Assembly: GCA_019118365.1 (NCBI GenBank)
Contig: DWZA01000088.1
Coordinates: forward strand, 1-64,000
Reading direction: 5' to 3'
Length of the DNA: 64,000 nucleotides
From: Candidatus Lachnoclostridium stercoravium
Lineage (GTDB): Bacteria > Bacillota > Clostridia > Lachnospirales > Lachnospiraceae
The position numbers and the translations under genes were made by a program. The notes under the pieces were generated by a model, which worked only from the letters and a program-made list of their open reading frames with translations, was not told the origin of the DNA and did not search any database. Shown in pieces: positions 41,398-50,765 of this stretch (the stretch's first letter is position 1; the number at the start of each line of letters is the position of its first letter).

Positions 41398-42546
41398 TTA
41401 CATTAATGACCGGTATAAAGCCGCGATCTCTTCCACGCTTGTATCTCTTGGATTTCCCGGACAGCATGCATCTGCGAAAGCGGATTCAGCCAGGAACTGT
41501 ACATCCTCTTCTTTTGCGATCTCTTTTAAGTCCGCCGGGATCCCAACGTCCTGAGACAATTTCTTCACTGCATCAACCGCTGCCTTTCTGTATTCCTCAC
41601 AGGTCATGGAATCAACGCCTTCCACTCCCATCGCTCTTGCGATCTCGCGGTATTTCTCTCCTGTAGCCGGAGCGTTGTACTCCATAACTGTCGGAAGGAG
41701 GATCGCGTTGGCAACGCCATGAGGCGTGTCATAAACAGCGCCAAGGGAATGTGCCATAGAATGTACGATGCCTAAACCTACGTTGGAGAATCCCATTCCG
41801 GCGATATACTGGCCTAACGCCATGCCTTCGCGGCCTTCTTTTGTATTCTCCACAGCTCCTCTCAGATACTTGGAGATCAGTTCGATCGCCTTTAAATGGA
41901 ACATATCTGTCATTTCCCATGCGCCCTTTGTAATATAGCCTTCGATCGCATGTGTCAGGGCATCCATTCCAGTTGCCGCAGTCAGGCCTTTTGGCATGGA
42001 AGCCATCATTTCCGGATCGATCACTGCTACCACCGGGATATCGTGAGTATCGACACAAACGAATTTTCTCTTCTTCTCCACATCTGTGATAACATAATTG
42101 ATGGTAACTTCAGCCGCTGTGCCTGCAGTAGTCGGAACGGCGATGATCGGAACGCTAGGGTTCTTTGTAGGCGCTGTGCCTTCCAGGCTCCTTACGTCCT
42201 CAAATTCTGGATTTGCAATGATGATGCCGATAGCCTTTGCCGTATCCATGGAGGAACCGCCGCCGATAGCGATCAGATAATCAGCCTCAGAAGCCTTAAA
42301 CGCTGCTACGCCAGTCTGCACATTTTCAATTGTCGGATTTGGCTTGATATTGGAATATACCTCGTATGCCAGACCTGCTCCATCCAGCACGTCCAGAACT
42401 TTTGCTGTCACTCCGAATTTGATCAGATCCGGGTCAGAGCATACAAATGCTTTTTTAAATCCCCTTGCTTTTGCCTCCGCAGCGATCTCTTTGATCGCTC
42501 CTGCTCCATGATAAGATGTTTCATTCAATACGATCCTGTTGCTCAT
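41398..42546 (-). CDS. fucO: Iron-containing alcohol dehydrogenase, lactaldehyde reductase (FucO) type
   Basis: MSNRIVLNETSYHGAGAIKEIAAE...AIGGGSSMDTAKAIGII...GMDALTHAIEGYITKGA. Confidence 0.85.
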   Translation of the reverse strand: MSNRIVLNETSYHGAGAIKEIAAEAKARGFKKAFVCSDPDLIKFGVTAKVLDVLDGAGLAYEVYSNIKPNPTIENVQTGVAAFKASEADYLIAIGGGSSMDTAKAIGIIIANPEFEDVRSLEGTAPTKNPSVPIIAVPTTAGTAAEVTINYVITDVEKKRKFVCVDTHDIPVVAVIDPEMMASMPKGLTAATGMDALTHAIEGYITKGAWEMTDMFHLKAIELISKYLRGAVENTKEGREGMALGQYIAGMGFSNVGLGIVHSMAHSLGAVYDTPHGVANAILLPTVMEYNAPATGEKYREIARAMGVEGVDSMTCEEYRKAAVDAVKKLSQDVGIPADLKEIAKEEDVQFLAESAFADACCPGNPRDTSVEEIAALYRSLM

Positions 42547-42733
42547 ACCATTTCTCCTTTTCTTTTGATGATGATACCAGGACTGCAAAGCGCCTAAGGG
42601 CAAAGCGGTCCGGCATCAAAGATGTAAGATGCTTCTGTTTATGATAAAATTTTAACATTTCATATCCATATAAAACAAGTGACACATCCCAGGATGTGTC
42701 ACAAATGTTACATTTTTTAATATCTGTAACTTC

Positions 42734-42906
42734 GTAACAGTTCAGGACGGCGGGAAAACAGGGGTAAAAACAGGCATTAAGCTTGCTTATAAGCATGCTT
42801 TTGCCCCTGTTTTCACATCGGACAGCGTGCCCCCTAGGGTATGGACATCCGATGCTTCTTGCCCGGCCTTGGCAGGGCAAGAAGATGTGCCGTCCTGAAC
42901 TGTTAC
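42734..42906. mobile_element. MITE-like element copy B (best preserved)
   Basis: Perfect 18-bp terminal inverted repeats GTAACAGTTCAGGACGGC / GCCGTCCTGAACTGTTAC; flanked by identical 8-mers gtaacttc (42726-42733 and 42907-42914). Confidence 0.85.
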
Positions 42907-42925
42907 GTAACTTCAATCTTCGCCC

Positions 42926-43477
42926 TCACTCTTTCAGAAAAGAAAGCAGGCTGTTAAGCCTTTCCGGAAGCGCCTGTATCATCAGTTCCGCCATTTTTTC
43001 AGGCTCCTGCCTCATGCCGTTTTTCACCCATTCGACCGTCATGAGGATAGATCCATGGCAGTACATCCTGAGGAGAAAATCCACGTCCTCCTCCAAAGGC
43101 TTTTGCTGCTTTTTCACAAGGATCTTTCTGTAAAATTTCAAAATATATTCGTAATCATAGCTGATGAGAGAATTTTGATCGTTACATGCAAAGGCGCAGG
43201 TAAAAAACGTCCGCTCCGCCTGTATAAACTGAAATTTTTTCGTAAGCCCCTCTTTCAGCGTCAGGCTGACCCCCATTTCTTCAAAGGACTGCTGCACCAG
43301 CTTTTCAAAATACCAGTTCACCAGATCGTATTTATCCTGAAAATTCCTGTAAAAGGTCTGTCTTGTCAGCCCGCAGTCCGCCACGATGTCCTTGACCGTG
43401 ATCTTGTCAAGGGGCATCCGCGCCATAAGATGTTTGATCGCTTCCGCCATGCGGTATCTTGTCTTGTCATTATCCAT
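42926..43477 (-). CDS. TetR/AcrR-family regulator (DhaS-like)
   Basis: MAEAIKHLMARMPLDKITVKDIVADCGLTRQTFYRNFQDKYDLVNWYF. Confidence 0.92.
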   Translation of the reverse strand: MDNDKTRYRMAEAIKHLMARMPLDKITVKDIVADCGLTRQTFYRNFQDKYDLVNWYFEKLVQQSFEEMGVSLTLKEGLTKKFQFIQAERTFFTCAFACNDQNSLISYDYEYILKFYRKILVKKQQKPLEEDVDFLLRMYCHGSILMTVEWVKNGMRQEPEKMAELMIQALPERLNSLLSFLKE

Positions 43478-43533
43478 AAACCGTCTCCCCCATGCTTTTC
43501 TCTAAAGCACGTAAAAATATGATCCCGCTGCCG

Positions 43534-44589
43534 CTACAAGATAAAGAACTGCGCGGCGCAGAATACCAGGAACAGGATCATTCCCACATTAAAGAACACC
43601 GGCACATATGTAAAGCGTCCCGGTATCCGGACAGCGGCCGGGAGAAAATGTATCTTTCCCATAGCGCAGACGCATATCAGCAGGATGATCCCTACAAAAG
43701 CAAGAGCCATCAATCCCAGTCCGTACAGTACAAGAAGCAGATAAGCCAGCCAGTGTTCCTGCACGACCATCACAAGCCCATTCATATCCCCGGCCTCAGA
43801 AAGCTCCAGAAAACGTCCGTAATCCATGTGTTTCATAAGCCCGCCTGCAATGATGGAGCTCATACCGTTGATGGTCATATGGAGCCCCATAGTGATCCAT
43901 ATCTTCCCGGTGCGCACATAAATATAGGCAAAGATCATGCCCAGTCCGCAGGCATAAAAGAACTGGTAAAAATTCCCGTGGACAACGCCGAACAGCACGC
44001 CGGATACAATGACCGCCCGAAGTTCACCGAAACGGATGATCCGGTCGATCAGGATCTTGCGGAACATAAGTTCCTCCATCACTGGAGCCAGGATCACGGC
44101 AAAAAAGATGATCAAAAACCAGTTGCTGTCCATGATCAGCGTAAATACGTCGTTGACCGATTCTTCCCCCATCTTCCTGCTCAGCGCGTTCATCAGACCA
44201 TTTCCAATAAAATTCCCCGCTTCCATGACGCCCATTGCGATCACAAAAGCCGTAAGGATCGGAAGGAAGCCCCATCTCTCCTTTTCCAGTCCTTCCTGGC
44301 AGAAGCTTGCGCCGCCTTCGGGAAAAGTATCCGGATCCCCATATCCGGTTGTCATATTTCTTACGACCAGCCAGAAAACCGGGAAACCGATCCCATACAT
44401 AGAAATGATGGAAAGGACGATCTGGCGGTTCTGGTCGTCAAACACAGCTATGTTTCCAAAAAAGCCTGCAATGACGATCACTGCCAGCTGAACGGCAAAG
44501 GCTGCCGCTACAAACAGGAAAAACCCCAGGCCGAGCCTGGAAAAAGTTTTTCTTGCATGTTTCCTTACTGCTGCTTCATTCGCTTCCAT
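43534..44589 (-). CDS. CPBP-family intramembrane glutamic endopeptidase
   Basis: Multiple TM segments; EELMFRKILIDRI and VHGNFYQFFYACGLGMIFAYIYVRTGKIW. Confidence 0.9.
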   Translation of the reverse strand: MEANEAAVRKHARKTFSRLGLGFFLFVAAAFAVQLAVIVIAGFFGNIAVFDDQNRQIVLSIISMYGIGFPVFWLVVRNMTTGYGDPDTFPEGGASFCQEGLEKERWGFLPILTAFVIAMGVMEAGNFIGNGLMNALSRKMGEESVNDVFTLIMDSNWFLIIFFAVILAPVMEELMFRKILIDRIIRFGELRAVIVSGVLFGVVHGNFYQFFYACGLGMIFAYIYVRTGKIWITMGLHMTINGMSSIIAGGLMKHMDYGRFLELSEAGDMNGLVMVVQEHWLAYLLLVLYGLGLMALAFVGIILLICVCAMGKIHFLPAAVRIPGRFTYVPVFFNVGMILFLVFCAAQFFIL

Positions 44590-44718
44590 CCTGTTTTCCT
44601 CCTGCTGCCGACATTATGCTCTTATTTTAATCAAAATCCCCGCTCCCGTCAATCGGACAATTGCCGGTTCCCACGTTTCCCCGCGTTTCTGTGTTTCCTG
44701 TGTTTTCCCTGCATTCTC

Positions 44719-45873
44719 TTACATTTTAAACGGCTGCTTTATAATGTCGAACCGATCGTTTATGATCGACCAGCCGGGACGGAACAGCTGCATGATATGC
44801 CAGTAACCCATTCCTTTCAGATGAAATTCTTCCGCCAGATCCATAGACGACCATACGGATCTTGCGTCTTCAAACCAGACCTCGTGGTTGATCCCATACT
44901 GCCAGTAACGGTAATAAGGCGCCTGCGCCTTTTCATCAAAACGGATCGGCACCCCATAGTCGATGGCCAGCTGGACCGCTTCAATATTTCCCATAGTCCT
45001 CGCCTTTGTCACTCCCTGTTCAAAAGGAAGCGGCCAATTATATCCATAGTTCGGCATTCCCAGGATGATCTTTTCTTCCGGGATCTCCGTCACAGCATAT
45101 TCCACCACGCGGCGCACCATGTTCATTGGAGCGACCGCCATAGGCGGCCCGTAGGTATATCCCCATTCATAAGCCATGATAAACACTTCGTCTGCCGCTT
45201 CTCCCAGCCCCCGGTAGTCCATCCCTTCGTACAGCAGACCTCTTTGGGCAGCCGATGTCTTTGGCACCAGCGCGACCGATACCCGGTAGCCAAACACATT
45301 CATCACTTTTCTTATGCGCTCTACAAACGCAGTAAAAAGATCTCTGTCTTCCGGAAGGACATATTCGAAATCCACATTGATCCCGCCGTACCCTTTTTCT
45401 GTCACTTTATCGCCCAGATTCCATATCAGCCGCTCCTGTATCCGGCTGTCGTGAAGCATCCTGGAGATCAGCATATTATTAAAATGTCCGTCGTCTCCCA
45501 GAGGAGTCAGGGTAAGGACCGGCATCGTCTGATACTCTTTTGCCCTTTCGATCACCCAGCTGTCGTCTGTAAAAGGAGGGATCAGTTCTCCCCTTTCCGT
45601 AAATCCATAAGAAAATACCGGAAGTTCCGTCAGGTACGGCAGCGTCTGTTCCAGGACCCATTCGCTGATAAAAGGATAGGCGTACCCGCAGGTTGCTGCA
45701 GCTCTCTTTATTCTTTTAGGCTGGATATCATTTTGGACCACCAGCGCCTGGCCCACTGCCAGCCGATAGGGATATTCGATCTGATTGTCATAGACCAGCT
45801 GGTTTACGTCTTCCCCGAATCGGGAGGCGATCTGGTCTACATTATCCCCCTCTGATACAAGATAGATTTCCAT
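44719..45873 (-). CDS. LysM domain plus glycoside hydrolase family 18 protein (SleL/YaaH-like)
   Basis: MEIYLVSEGDNVDQIASRFGEDVNQLVYDNQI...LAVGQALVV; GYGGINVDFEYVLPEDRDLFTAFVERIR. Confidence 0.9.
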   Translation of the reverse strand: MEIYLVSEGDNVDQIASRFGEDVNQLVYDNQIEYPYRLAVGQALVVQNDIQPKRIKRAAATCGYAYPFISEWVLEQTLPYLTELPVFSYGFTERGELIPPFTDDSWVIERAKEYQTMPVLTLTPLGDDGHFNNMLISRMLHDSRIQERLIWNLGDKVTEKGYGGINVDFEYVLPEDRDLFTAFVERIRKVMNVFGYRVSVALVPKTSAAQRGLLYEGMDYRGLGEAADEVFIMAYEWGYTYGPPMAVAPMNMVRRVVEYAVTEIPEEKIILGMPNYGYNWPLPFEQGVTKARTMGNIEAVQLAIDYGVPIRFDEKAQAPYYRYWQYGINHEVWFEDARSVWSSMDLAEEFHLKGMGYWHIMQLFRPGWSIINDRFDIIKQPFKM

Positions 45874-46148
45874 AGGTCTTCCGCTCTTTTTTGTTCTCCC
45901 CTTATTTTATGCCGGAAAAAAGAAAATGCGCGCGCAAAAGTCCCTGATGAAAAGCCGGAGATCAGCTGTACCTGGCTGTTTTTAGGACCAGCCGTCCAGT
46001 TTGGGATTCTCAGTACGGGTGACAAGTTATTTTTGAGATTTTAGGCCGTAGTAGTAGACGCACTGTACCACTGCAAAAGAGTTTTTTGCATTTTCATCTG
46101 TACCTTTATGCCGCATGGTACACCCTGGATTTTACTTTTTGTTATATG

Positions 46149-46334
46149 TAGCCGTACTTATCGGCTAAAGGTACGGATATGAAAGATATTTCCAAATCCA
46201 TAGCGGTACTCAGCTATCAAAAGTACGGATAAAAAGGAAATTTTTAGTTTCATAGCGGTACCCAGCCGCTAAAAGTACGGATAAACAAGAAATTTTCAGT
46301 TCCGCAGCGGTACCAGCCGACTAACGGTACGGAT
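46149..46334. repeat. Tandem array of four ~30-bp units at exact 52-bp period
   Basis: tagccgtacttatcggctaaaggtacggat (46149), tagcggtactcagctatcaaaagtacggat (46201), tagcggtacccagccgctaaaagtacggat (46253), cagcggtaccagccgactaacggtacggat (46305). Confidence 0.9.
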
Positions 46335-46403
46335 GAAATATGCGTTTCTGAATCCTCAAACCGTCATAGCGCTTCTCCGGCAAAATCCGTTGTGAAGCCC
46401 ATT

Positions 46404-47003
46404 TCACCGGATGTAAGGAGCCATTTCCAGGCGGATAAAATACCCCTGCTCATGGCTGCAGACCGGGCATACCGCCGGCGCGCTGGTTCCTATATAAACA
46501 AATCCACAGTTCAAACACATCCAACCTGTTTCCATTTCTGAAACAAACAACTGCCCTTTTTCCAGCAGATCCGCAAACAGCTGAAATCTGTCCCCATGGA
46601 TCCGTTCAATCTCTGCGATCATCTGAAATGCCGAACTGATCTGGGAAAATCCCTCTTCTTTTGCTGTCCGGGCGAACTGGCTGTACACTACATCGTGTTC
46701 TTCATATTCATTATGCCTTGCCGCCTTTAAAAGATCTAAGGTCCTGGAATACGTATCTATCGGATATCCTCCGTCAATACATATGGTTTCCCCTGTCATT
46801 TCAGCCAGATAGTTATAAAAAATTTCTCCATGCTCTTTTTCCTGACCTGCTGTAAATGTAAATACAGCTTCGATCACCGGAAGTTTCTCCTTTCTTGCCG
46901 CCGCAGCTGCAAAGGTATAGCGGTTCCTGGCCTGGCTTTCGCCTGCAAAAGCCCGCATCAGATTTTTTGCAGTTTCACTGCTTTTTAAATCCATCATTAC
47001 CAA
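46404..47003 (-). CDS. Rubrerythrin
   Basis: KNLMRAFAGESQARNRYTFAAAAARKEK...EKEHGEIFYNYL; C-terminal CLNCGFVYIGTSAPAVCPVCSH rubredoxin-type site. Confidence 0.95.
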   Translation of the reverse strand: MVMMDLKSSETAKNLMRAFAGESQARNRYTFAAAAARKEKLPVIEAVFTFTAGQEKEHGEIFYNYLAEMTGETICIDGGYPIDTYSRTLDLLKAARHNEYEEHDVVYSQFARTAKEEGFSQISSAFQMIAEIERIHGDRFQLFADLLEKGQLFVSEMETGWMCLNCGFVYIGTSAPAVCPVCSHEQGYFIRLEMAPYIR

Positions 47004-47198
47004 CTCCTCCTGTTTTCATGATTGCTGCAATTTTATACATGCAATTAATATCCCTTTTTACAGGAAATTTATACCGGGACATGACAATTTATAAAAAACA
47101 GAGGACTCTATGGGTATGAAGATATAAAAAACAGCTGATGAGAATCTTTTCCCATCAGCCGTCTTAAATTTAATACTTATATAGTAATCCCGTCTTCA

Positions 47199-49301
47199 TC
47201 AGCCTTCTTCAGCATCCAGCTTGGAAGCCCTTGCTTCCACTTCTTTCTTCTGTACGTCGCCAGGAGCCTGCTCGTAGCGGCTGAATTCGTATTCAAATTC
47301 GCCGATACCGCCGGTCATGGAACGAAGGTCTGTGTTATATCCAAATAATTCGGACATCGGTACGTCTGCCTCGATGATCTGTTTGCCGTGGTGGTTGGAA
47401 TTCATTCCCAGAACACGGCCTCTTCTCCTGTTCAGATCGCCCATAACATCGCCTGTAAACTTGTCCGGAACTGTAACCTTCAAGGAAGCGATCGGTTCAA
47501 GGAGAACTGGATTTGCCTCCATAAAGCCCTTCTTAAATGCCAGAGTAGCAGCCATCTTGAAGGCCATCTCGGAGGAGTCTACCGGATGGTAAGAACCATC
47601 TACAAGCGTAGCTTTAACGCCTACTACCGGATATGCAGCCAACGGTCCTTTCAGAACGCACTCCTGGATACCCTTTTCTACTGCAGGGAAGTAGTTCTTC
47701 GGAACAGCGCCTCCGAATACTCTCTCTTCAAATACATATGGTGTCTCCAGGTCGCCGGACGGCTCAAATTCCATCTTAACATCGCCGTACTGTCCGTGTC
47801 CGCCGGACTGTTTCTTATATTTGCCCTGTACTTCCACTTTCTTTCTCAGCGTCTCGCGGAAAGCGAATTTCGGCTTGCTGAGTTCTACAGCAACTTTATA
47901 GCGGTTTGCCAGTTTGCTTACTACAACTTCCAGCTGCTGGTCGCCGATACCGTAAAGGAGGAGCTGGCGGTTTTCCTTGTCGTTCACTGCCTTTAAGGTC
48001 AGGTCTTCTTCCATCAGTTTTGACAGTGCGCTGGAAACCTTATCGTCGTCGCCCTTATTCACTGTCTTATATCTCATATAAGTATAAGGTGTGGAGATCT
48101 CCGGCTTGTGATATACGATCGGAGCGGATTTCAATGCGATCGTATCTCCGGTCTGTGTAACCGTCAGTTTGGATACCGCGCCGATATCGCCGGCCTTCAG
48201 CTCCGGAACCTCGATGGCATCCTTGCCCCTCAGGACATAGATCTTGCCGACCTTCTCTTCTGTGTCTTTATTTACATTGTAAATAGTGCTGTCTGGCTTT
48301 AAGACGCCTGTACAGATCTTCATCAGAGAATACTTTCCAATGAACGGGTCTACGATAGTCTTAAATACTCTTGCAGACAGGGAAACGTCGTCGTTGTATT
48401 TTGCTGTGAAACGCTCGCCTGTGGATACGTCCACGCCAACGCACTCATATCTGTCCGGAGTCGGGAAATACTTGTCGATCGCCTGTAAGAGGCCGCGGAA
48501 GCCCTGGCAGTTGATGCCGGATCCTAAAAGCACCGGAACGATGCTGCCGTCGATCACGTGCTCGCGCAGAGCCGCTGAAATCTCTTCCTGGGTGAACTCT
48601 TCGCCCATAAAATAGCGCTCCATGTACTCTTCGCTTGTCTCAGCAACAGCCTCGATCAGTGCGTCTCTGGCGATGCTCAGGTTCTTCTGTACATAGTCCG
48701 GGATATCGCACTCTTCATAATCGCTCAGATTTGTAAAGCGGCGTCCTGCCATCTTTACAACGTTTACGAAACCTACAAACTTTTCATTCTCGCGGATCGG
48801 CAGCTGGAACGGAGCGATCTTTCTTCCGAACTGCTTCTCCAGCTTGATAACCAGCTCACGGTAGCTTGCATGGTCGTCGTCCATATTTGTAACGAAAATA
48901 AGTCTTGGAAGATTGTACTTATCGCAGATCTCCCATGCTTTTTCCGTACCTACTTCAATACCAGCCTTGCAGTTCACAACAATGATCGCCGCATCAGCTA
49001 CGCTGATCGCCTCTTCCACTTCTCCTACAAAATCAAAATAACCTGGAGTATCCAGAAGATTGATCTTGATCGGTCCGTCTTCACCCTCATATTCCAGCGG
49101 GATCAGGGATGTGGAAATGGAGAACTGTCTCTTTATCTCTTCTTTATCATAGTCGCTGATAGTATTTCCATCAGTCACTTTTCCCATTCTCTTTACAACG
49201 CCTGTCAGATAAGCCATAGCCTCTGCTGCTGTCGTCTTTCCGGCGCCGCCGTGACCTAATAATACTACGTTGCGGATCTGTTGTGTCCCATATACATTCA
49301 T
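47199..49301 (-). CDS. Elongation factor G-like translational GTPase paralog
   Basis: 700 aa; GHGGAGKTTAAEAM, INLLDTPGYFDFVGEV, NMDDD, EF-G domain IV/V segments (SGGHGQYGDVKMEFEP; GDVMGDLNRRRGRVLGM). Confidence 0.9.
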   Translation of the reverse strand: MNVYGTQQIRNVVLLGHGGAGKTTAAEAMAYLTGVVKRMGKVTDGNTISDYDKEEIKRQFSISTSLIPLEYEGEDGPIKINLLDTPGYFDFVGEVEEAISVADAAIIVVNCKAGIEVGTEKAWEICDKYNLPRLIFVTNMDDDHASYRELVIKLEKQFGRKIAPFQLPIRENEKFVGFVNVVKMAGRRFTNLSDYEECDIPDYVQKNLSIARDALIEAVAETSEEYMERYFMGEEFTQEEISAALREHVIDGSIVPVLLGSGINCQGFRGLLQAIDKYFPTPDRYECVGVDVSTGERFTAKYNDDVSLSARVFKTIVDPFIGKYSLMKICTGVLKPDSTIYNVNKDTEEKVGKIYVLRGKDAIEVPELKAGDIGAVSKLTVTQTGDTIALKSAPIVYHKPEISTPYTYMRYKTVNKGDDDKVSSALSKLMEEDLTLKAVNDKENRQLLLYGIGDQQLEVVVSKLANRYKVAVELSKPKFAFRETLRKKVEVQGKYKKQSGGHGQYGDVKMEFEPSGDLETPYVFEERVFGGAVPKNYFPAVEKGIQECVLKGPLAAYPVVGVKATLVDGSYHPVDSSEMAFKMAATLAFKKGFMEANPVLLEPIASLKVTVPDKFTGDVMGDLNRRRGRVLGMNSNHHGKQIIEADVPMSELFGYNTDLRSMTGGIGEFEYEFSRYEQAPGDVQKKEVEARASKLDAEEG

Positions 49302-49407
49302 AATATGCTACCTCCTGTGCAAAATTTTAGCCCATGTGTATATTCTACTAAAAAATCAGACTTTTTACAAGCAAAAATCTGCGAATTTTCACAATTTTTA
49401 TAATAAT

Positions 49408-49530
49408 TCAGCCGTGCGCCAGGATATCCGGGAAGACGCAGGAAAAGCTTGCTTTTCTATGCGGCTGACTGGATATCCTGGCATAGGGATGATAATCCCT
49501 GCTTCCTGGACGCATGATATGCGGACAGGA
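49408..49530. repeat. Palindromic intergenic element (family 2)
   Basis: ttcagccgtgcgccaggatatcc...ggatatcctggca arms around an inner hairpin ggaaaagcttgcttttc; 21-nt end shared in reverse with 19596-19617. Confidence 0.55.
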
Positions 49531-49749
49531 AGATTCAGCTTTTTAGATTTAAAGTTTTAAAGTTTAATGTATGAAATCATTGACAATCCCGTTCCCATCA
49601 TTTACAATCAGCCTTATCAGTGCGAACTGTCCGATCCGGCGATCTGCACCGTCGGTGTTTTTGCCGGTTAGACTATAATTATTTATTATGATACCTGGGG
49701 CAGAATACCGTTCGAGCCCAACATCTTATTTCAAAGGAGTACATGACCG

Positions 49750-50763
49750 ATGATCATTATCATGAAACCAGACGCCTCGAAAGAGGCTGTGAAAAAAGTA
49801 ACCGACCTGATCGAATCCAAGGGGCTGCGCGCCCATCTTTCCGAGGGTACTCAGGTGACGATCGTAGGCGTTGTAGGCGATAAAACGCTCCTGGCCGACT
49901 CAAATCTTGAGCTGGCTGAAGGCGTGGAAAAGATCGTTCCTGTTACAGAATCTTATAAGCTGGTCAATAAAAAATTTCATCCGAACCCGTCCTATATTTC
50001 TGTGGGAAATGCGGTGATCGGACCGGACACCCTTACGATCATGGCCGGTCCCTGCGCGATCGAATCCAGCAAACAGCTGCTGGATACAGCCATAGCTGTA
50101 AAAAAAGCTGGAGCTGCGATCCTCCGGGGCGGCGCTTATAAGCCCAGGACCTCCCCCTACTCCTTCCAGGGCCTGGAAGAGGAAGGCTTAAAATATATGA
50201 AAGAAGCCAGAGAGGCTACTGGACTGGCTGTTATCTGCGAAGTGACCAGCCTCCACGCTCTGGAGACAGCTGCGAAATACGTGGATATGATCCAGATCGG
50301 AGCCAGGAACATGCAGAATTTCGAGCTTTTAAAGGAAGCCGGAAAATCCGGACTCCCCGTTCTTTTAAAAAGGGGGCTTGCTGCGACGATCGACGAATGG
50401 CTGAATGCCGCGGAATACATTATCTCGGAAGGAAATCCCAATATCGTCCTGTGCGAACGGGGGATCCGGACCTATGAGACTTCCACCAGAAATACTCTGG
50501 ATCTGAGCGCCGTGCCTGTGATCCGCCGCAAGAGCCACCTTCCGGTGATCGTAGATCCCAGCCACGCCACAGGTGTACGGGAATATGTGGCTCCTCTGTC
50601 CAAGGCAGCTGTCGCCGCCGGAGCTGACGGACTGATGATCGAAGTTCATCCATGCCCGGCCTGCGCCCTGTCCGACGGTCCCCAGTCCCTGACATTTGAC
50701 GATTTTGAAAAACTTACCGCAGAATTAAAACCTTATGCCAAACTTGCAGGAAGGAAGTTTTAA
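49750..50763 (+). CDS. aroF: 3-deoxy-7-phosphoheptulonate synthase (AroF/KDPS-like type)
   Basis: MIIIMKPDASKEAVKKVTDLIESKGLRAHLSEG...TIMAGPCAIES...PSHATGVREYV; RBS AAAGGAG. Confidence 0.96.
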   Translation: MIIIMKPDASKEAVKKVTDLIESKGLRAHLSEGTQVTIVGVVGDKTLLADSNLELAEGVEKIVPVTESYKLVNKKFHPNPSYISVGNAVIGPDTLTIMAGPCAIESSKQLLDTAIAVKKAGAAILRGGAYKPRTSPYSFQGLEEEGLKYMKEAREATGLAVICEVTSLHALETAAKYVDMIQIGARNMQNFELLKEAGKSGLPVLLKRGLAATIDEWLNAAEYIISEGNPNIVLCERGIRTYETSTRNTLDLSAVPVIRRKSHLPVIVDPSHATGVREYVAPLSKAAVAAGADGLMIEVHPCPACALSDGPQSLTFDDFEKLTAELKPYAKLAGRKF

Positions 50764-50765
50764 TC

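Noticed and set aside
43492-45855. 787-aa plus-strand ORF
   Set aside because: Wholly antisense to the CPBP protease and LysM-GH18 genes; composition (His/Asp/Arg-rich) typical of a shadow ORF, no RBS or recognisable domain.
46149-46334. CRISPR array interpretation of the 52-bp repeats
   Set aside because: Repeats diverge from each other, spacers are mutually similar, only four units and no cas genes in the window.
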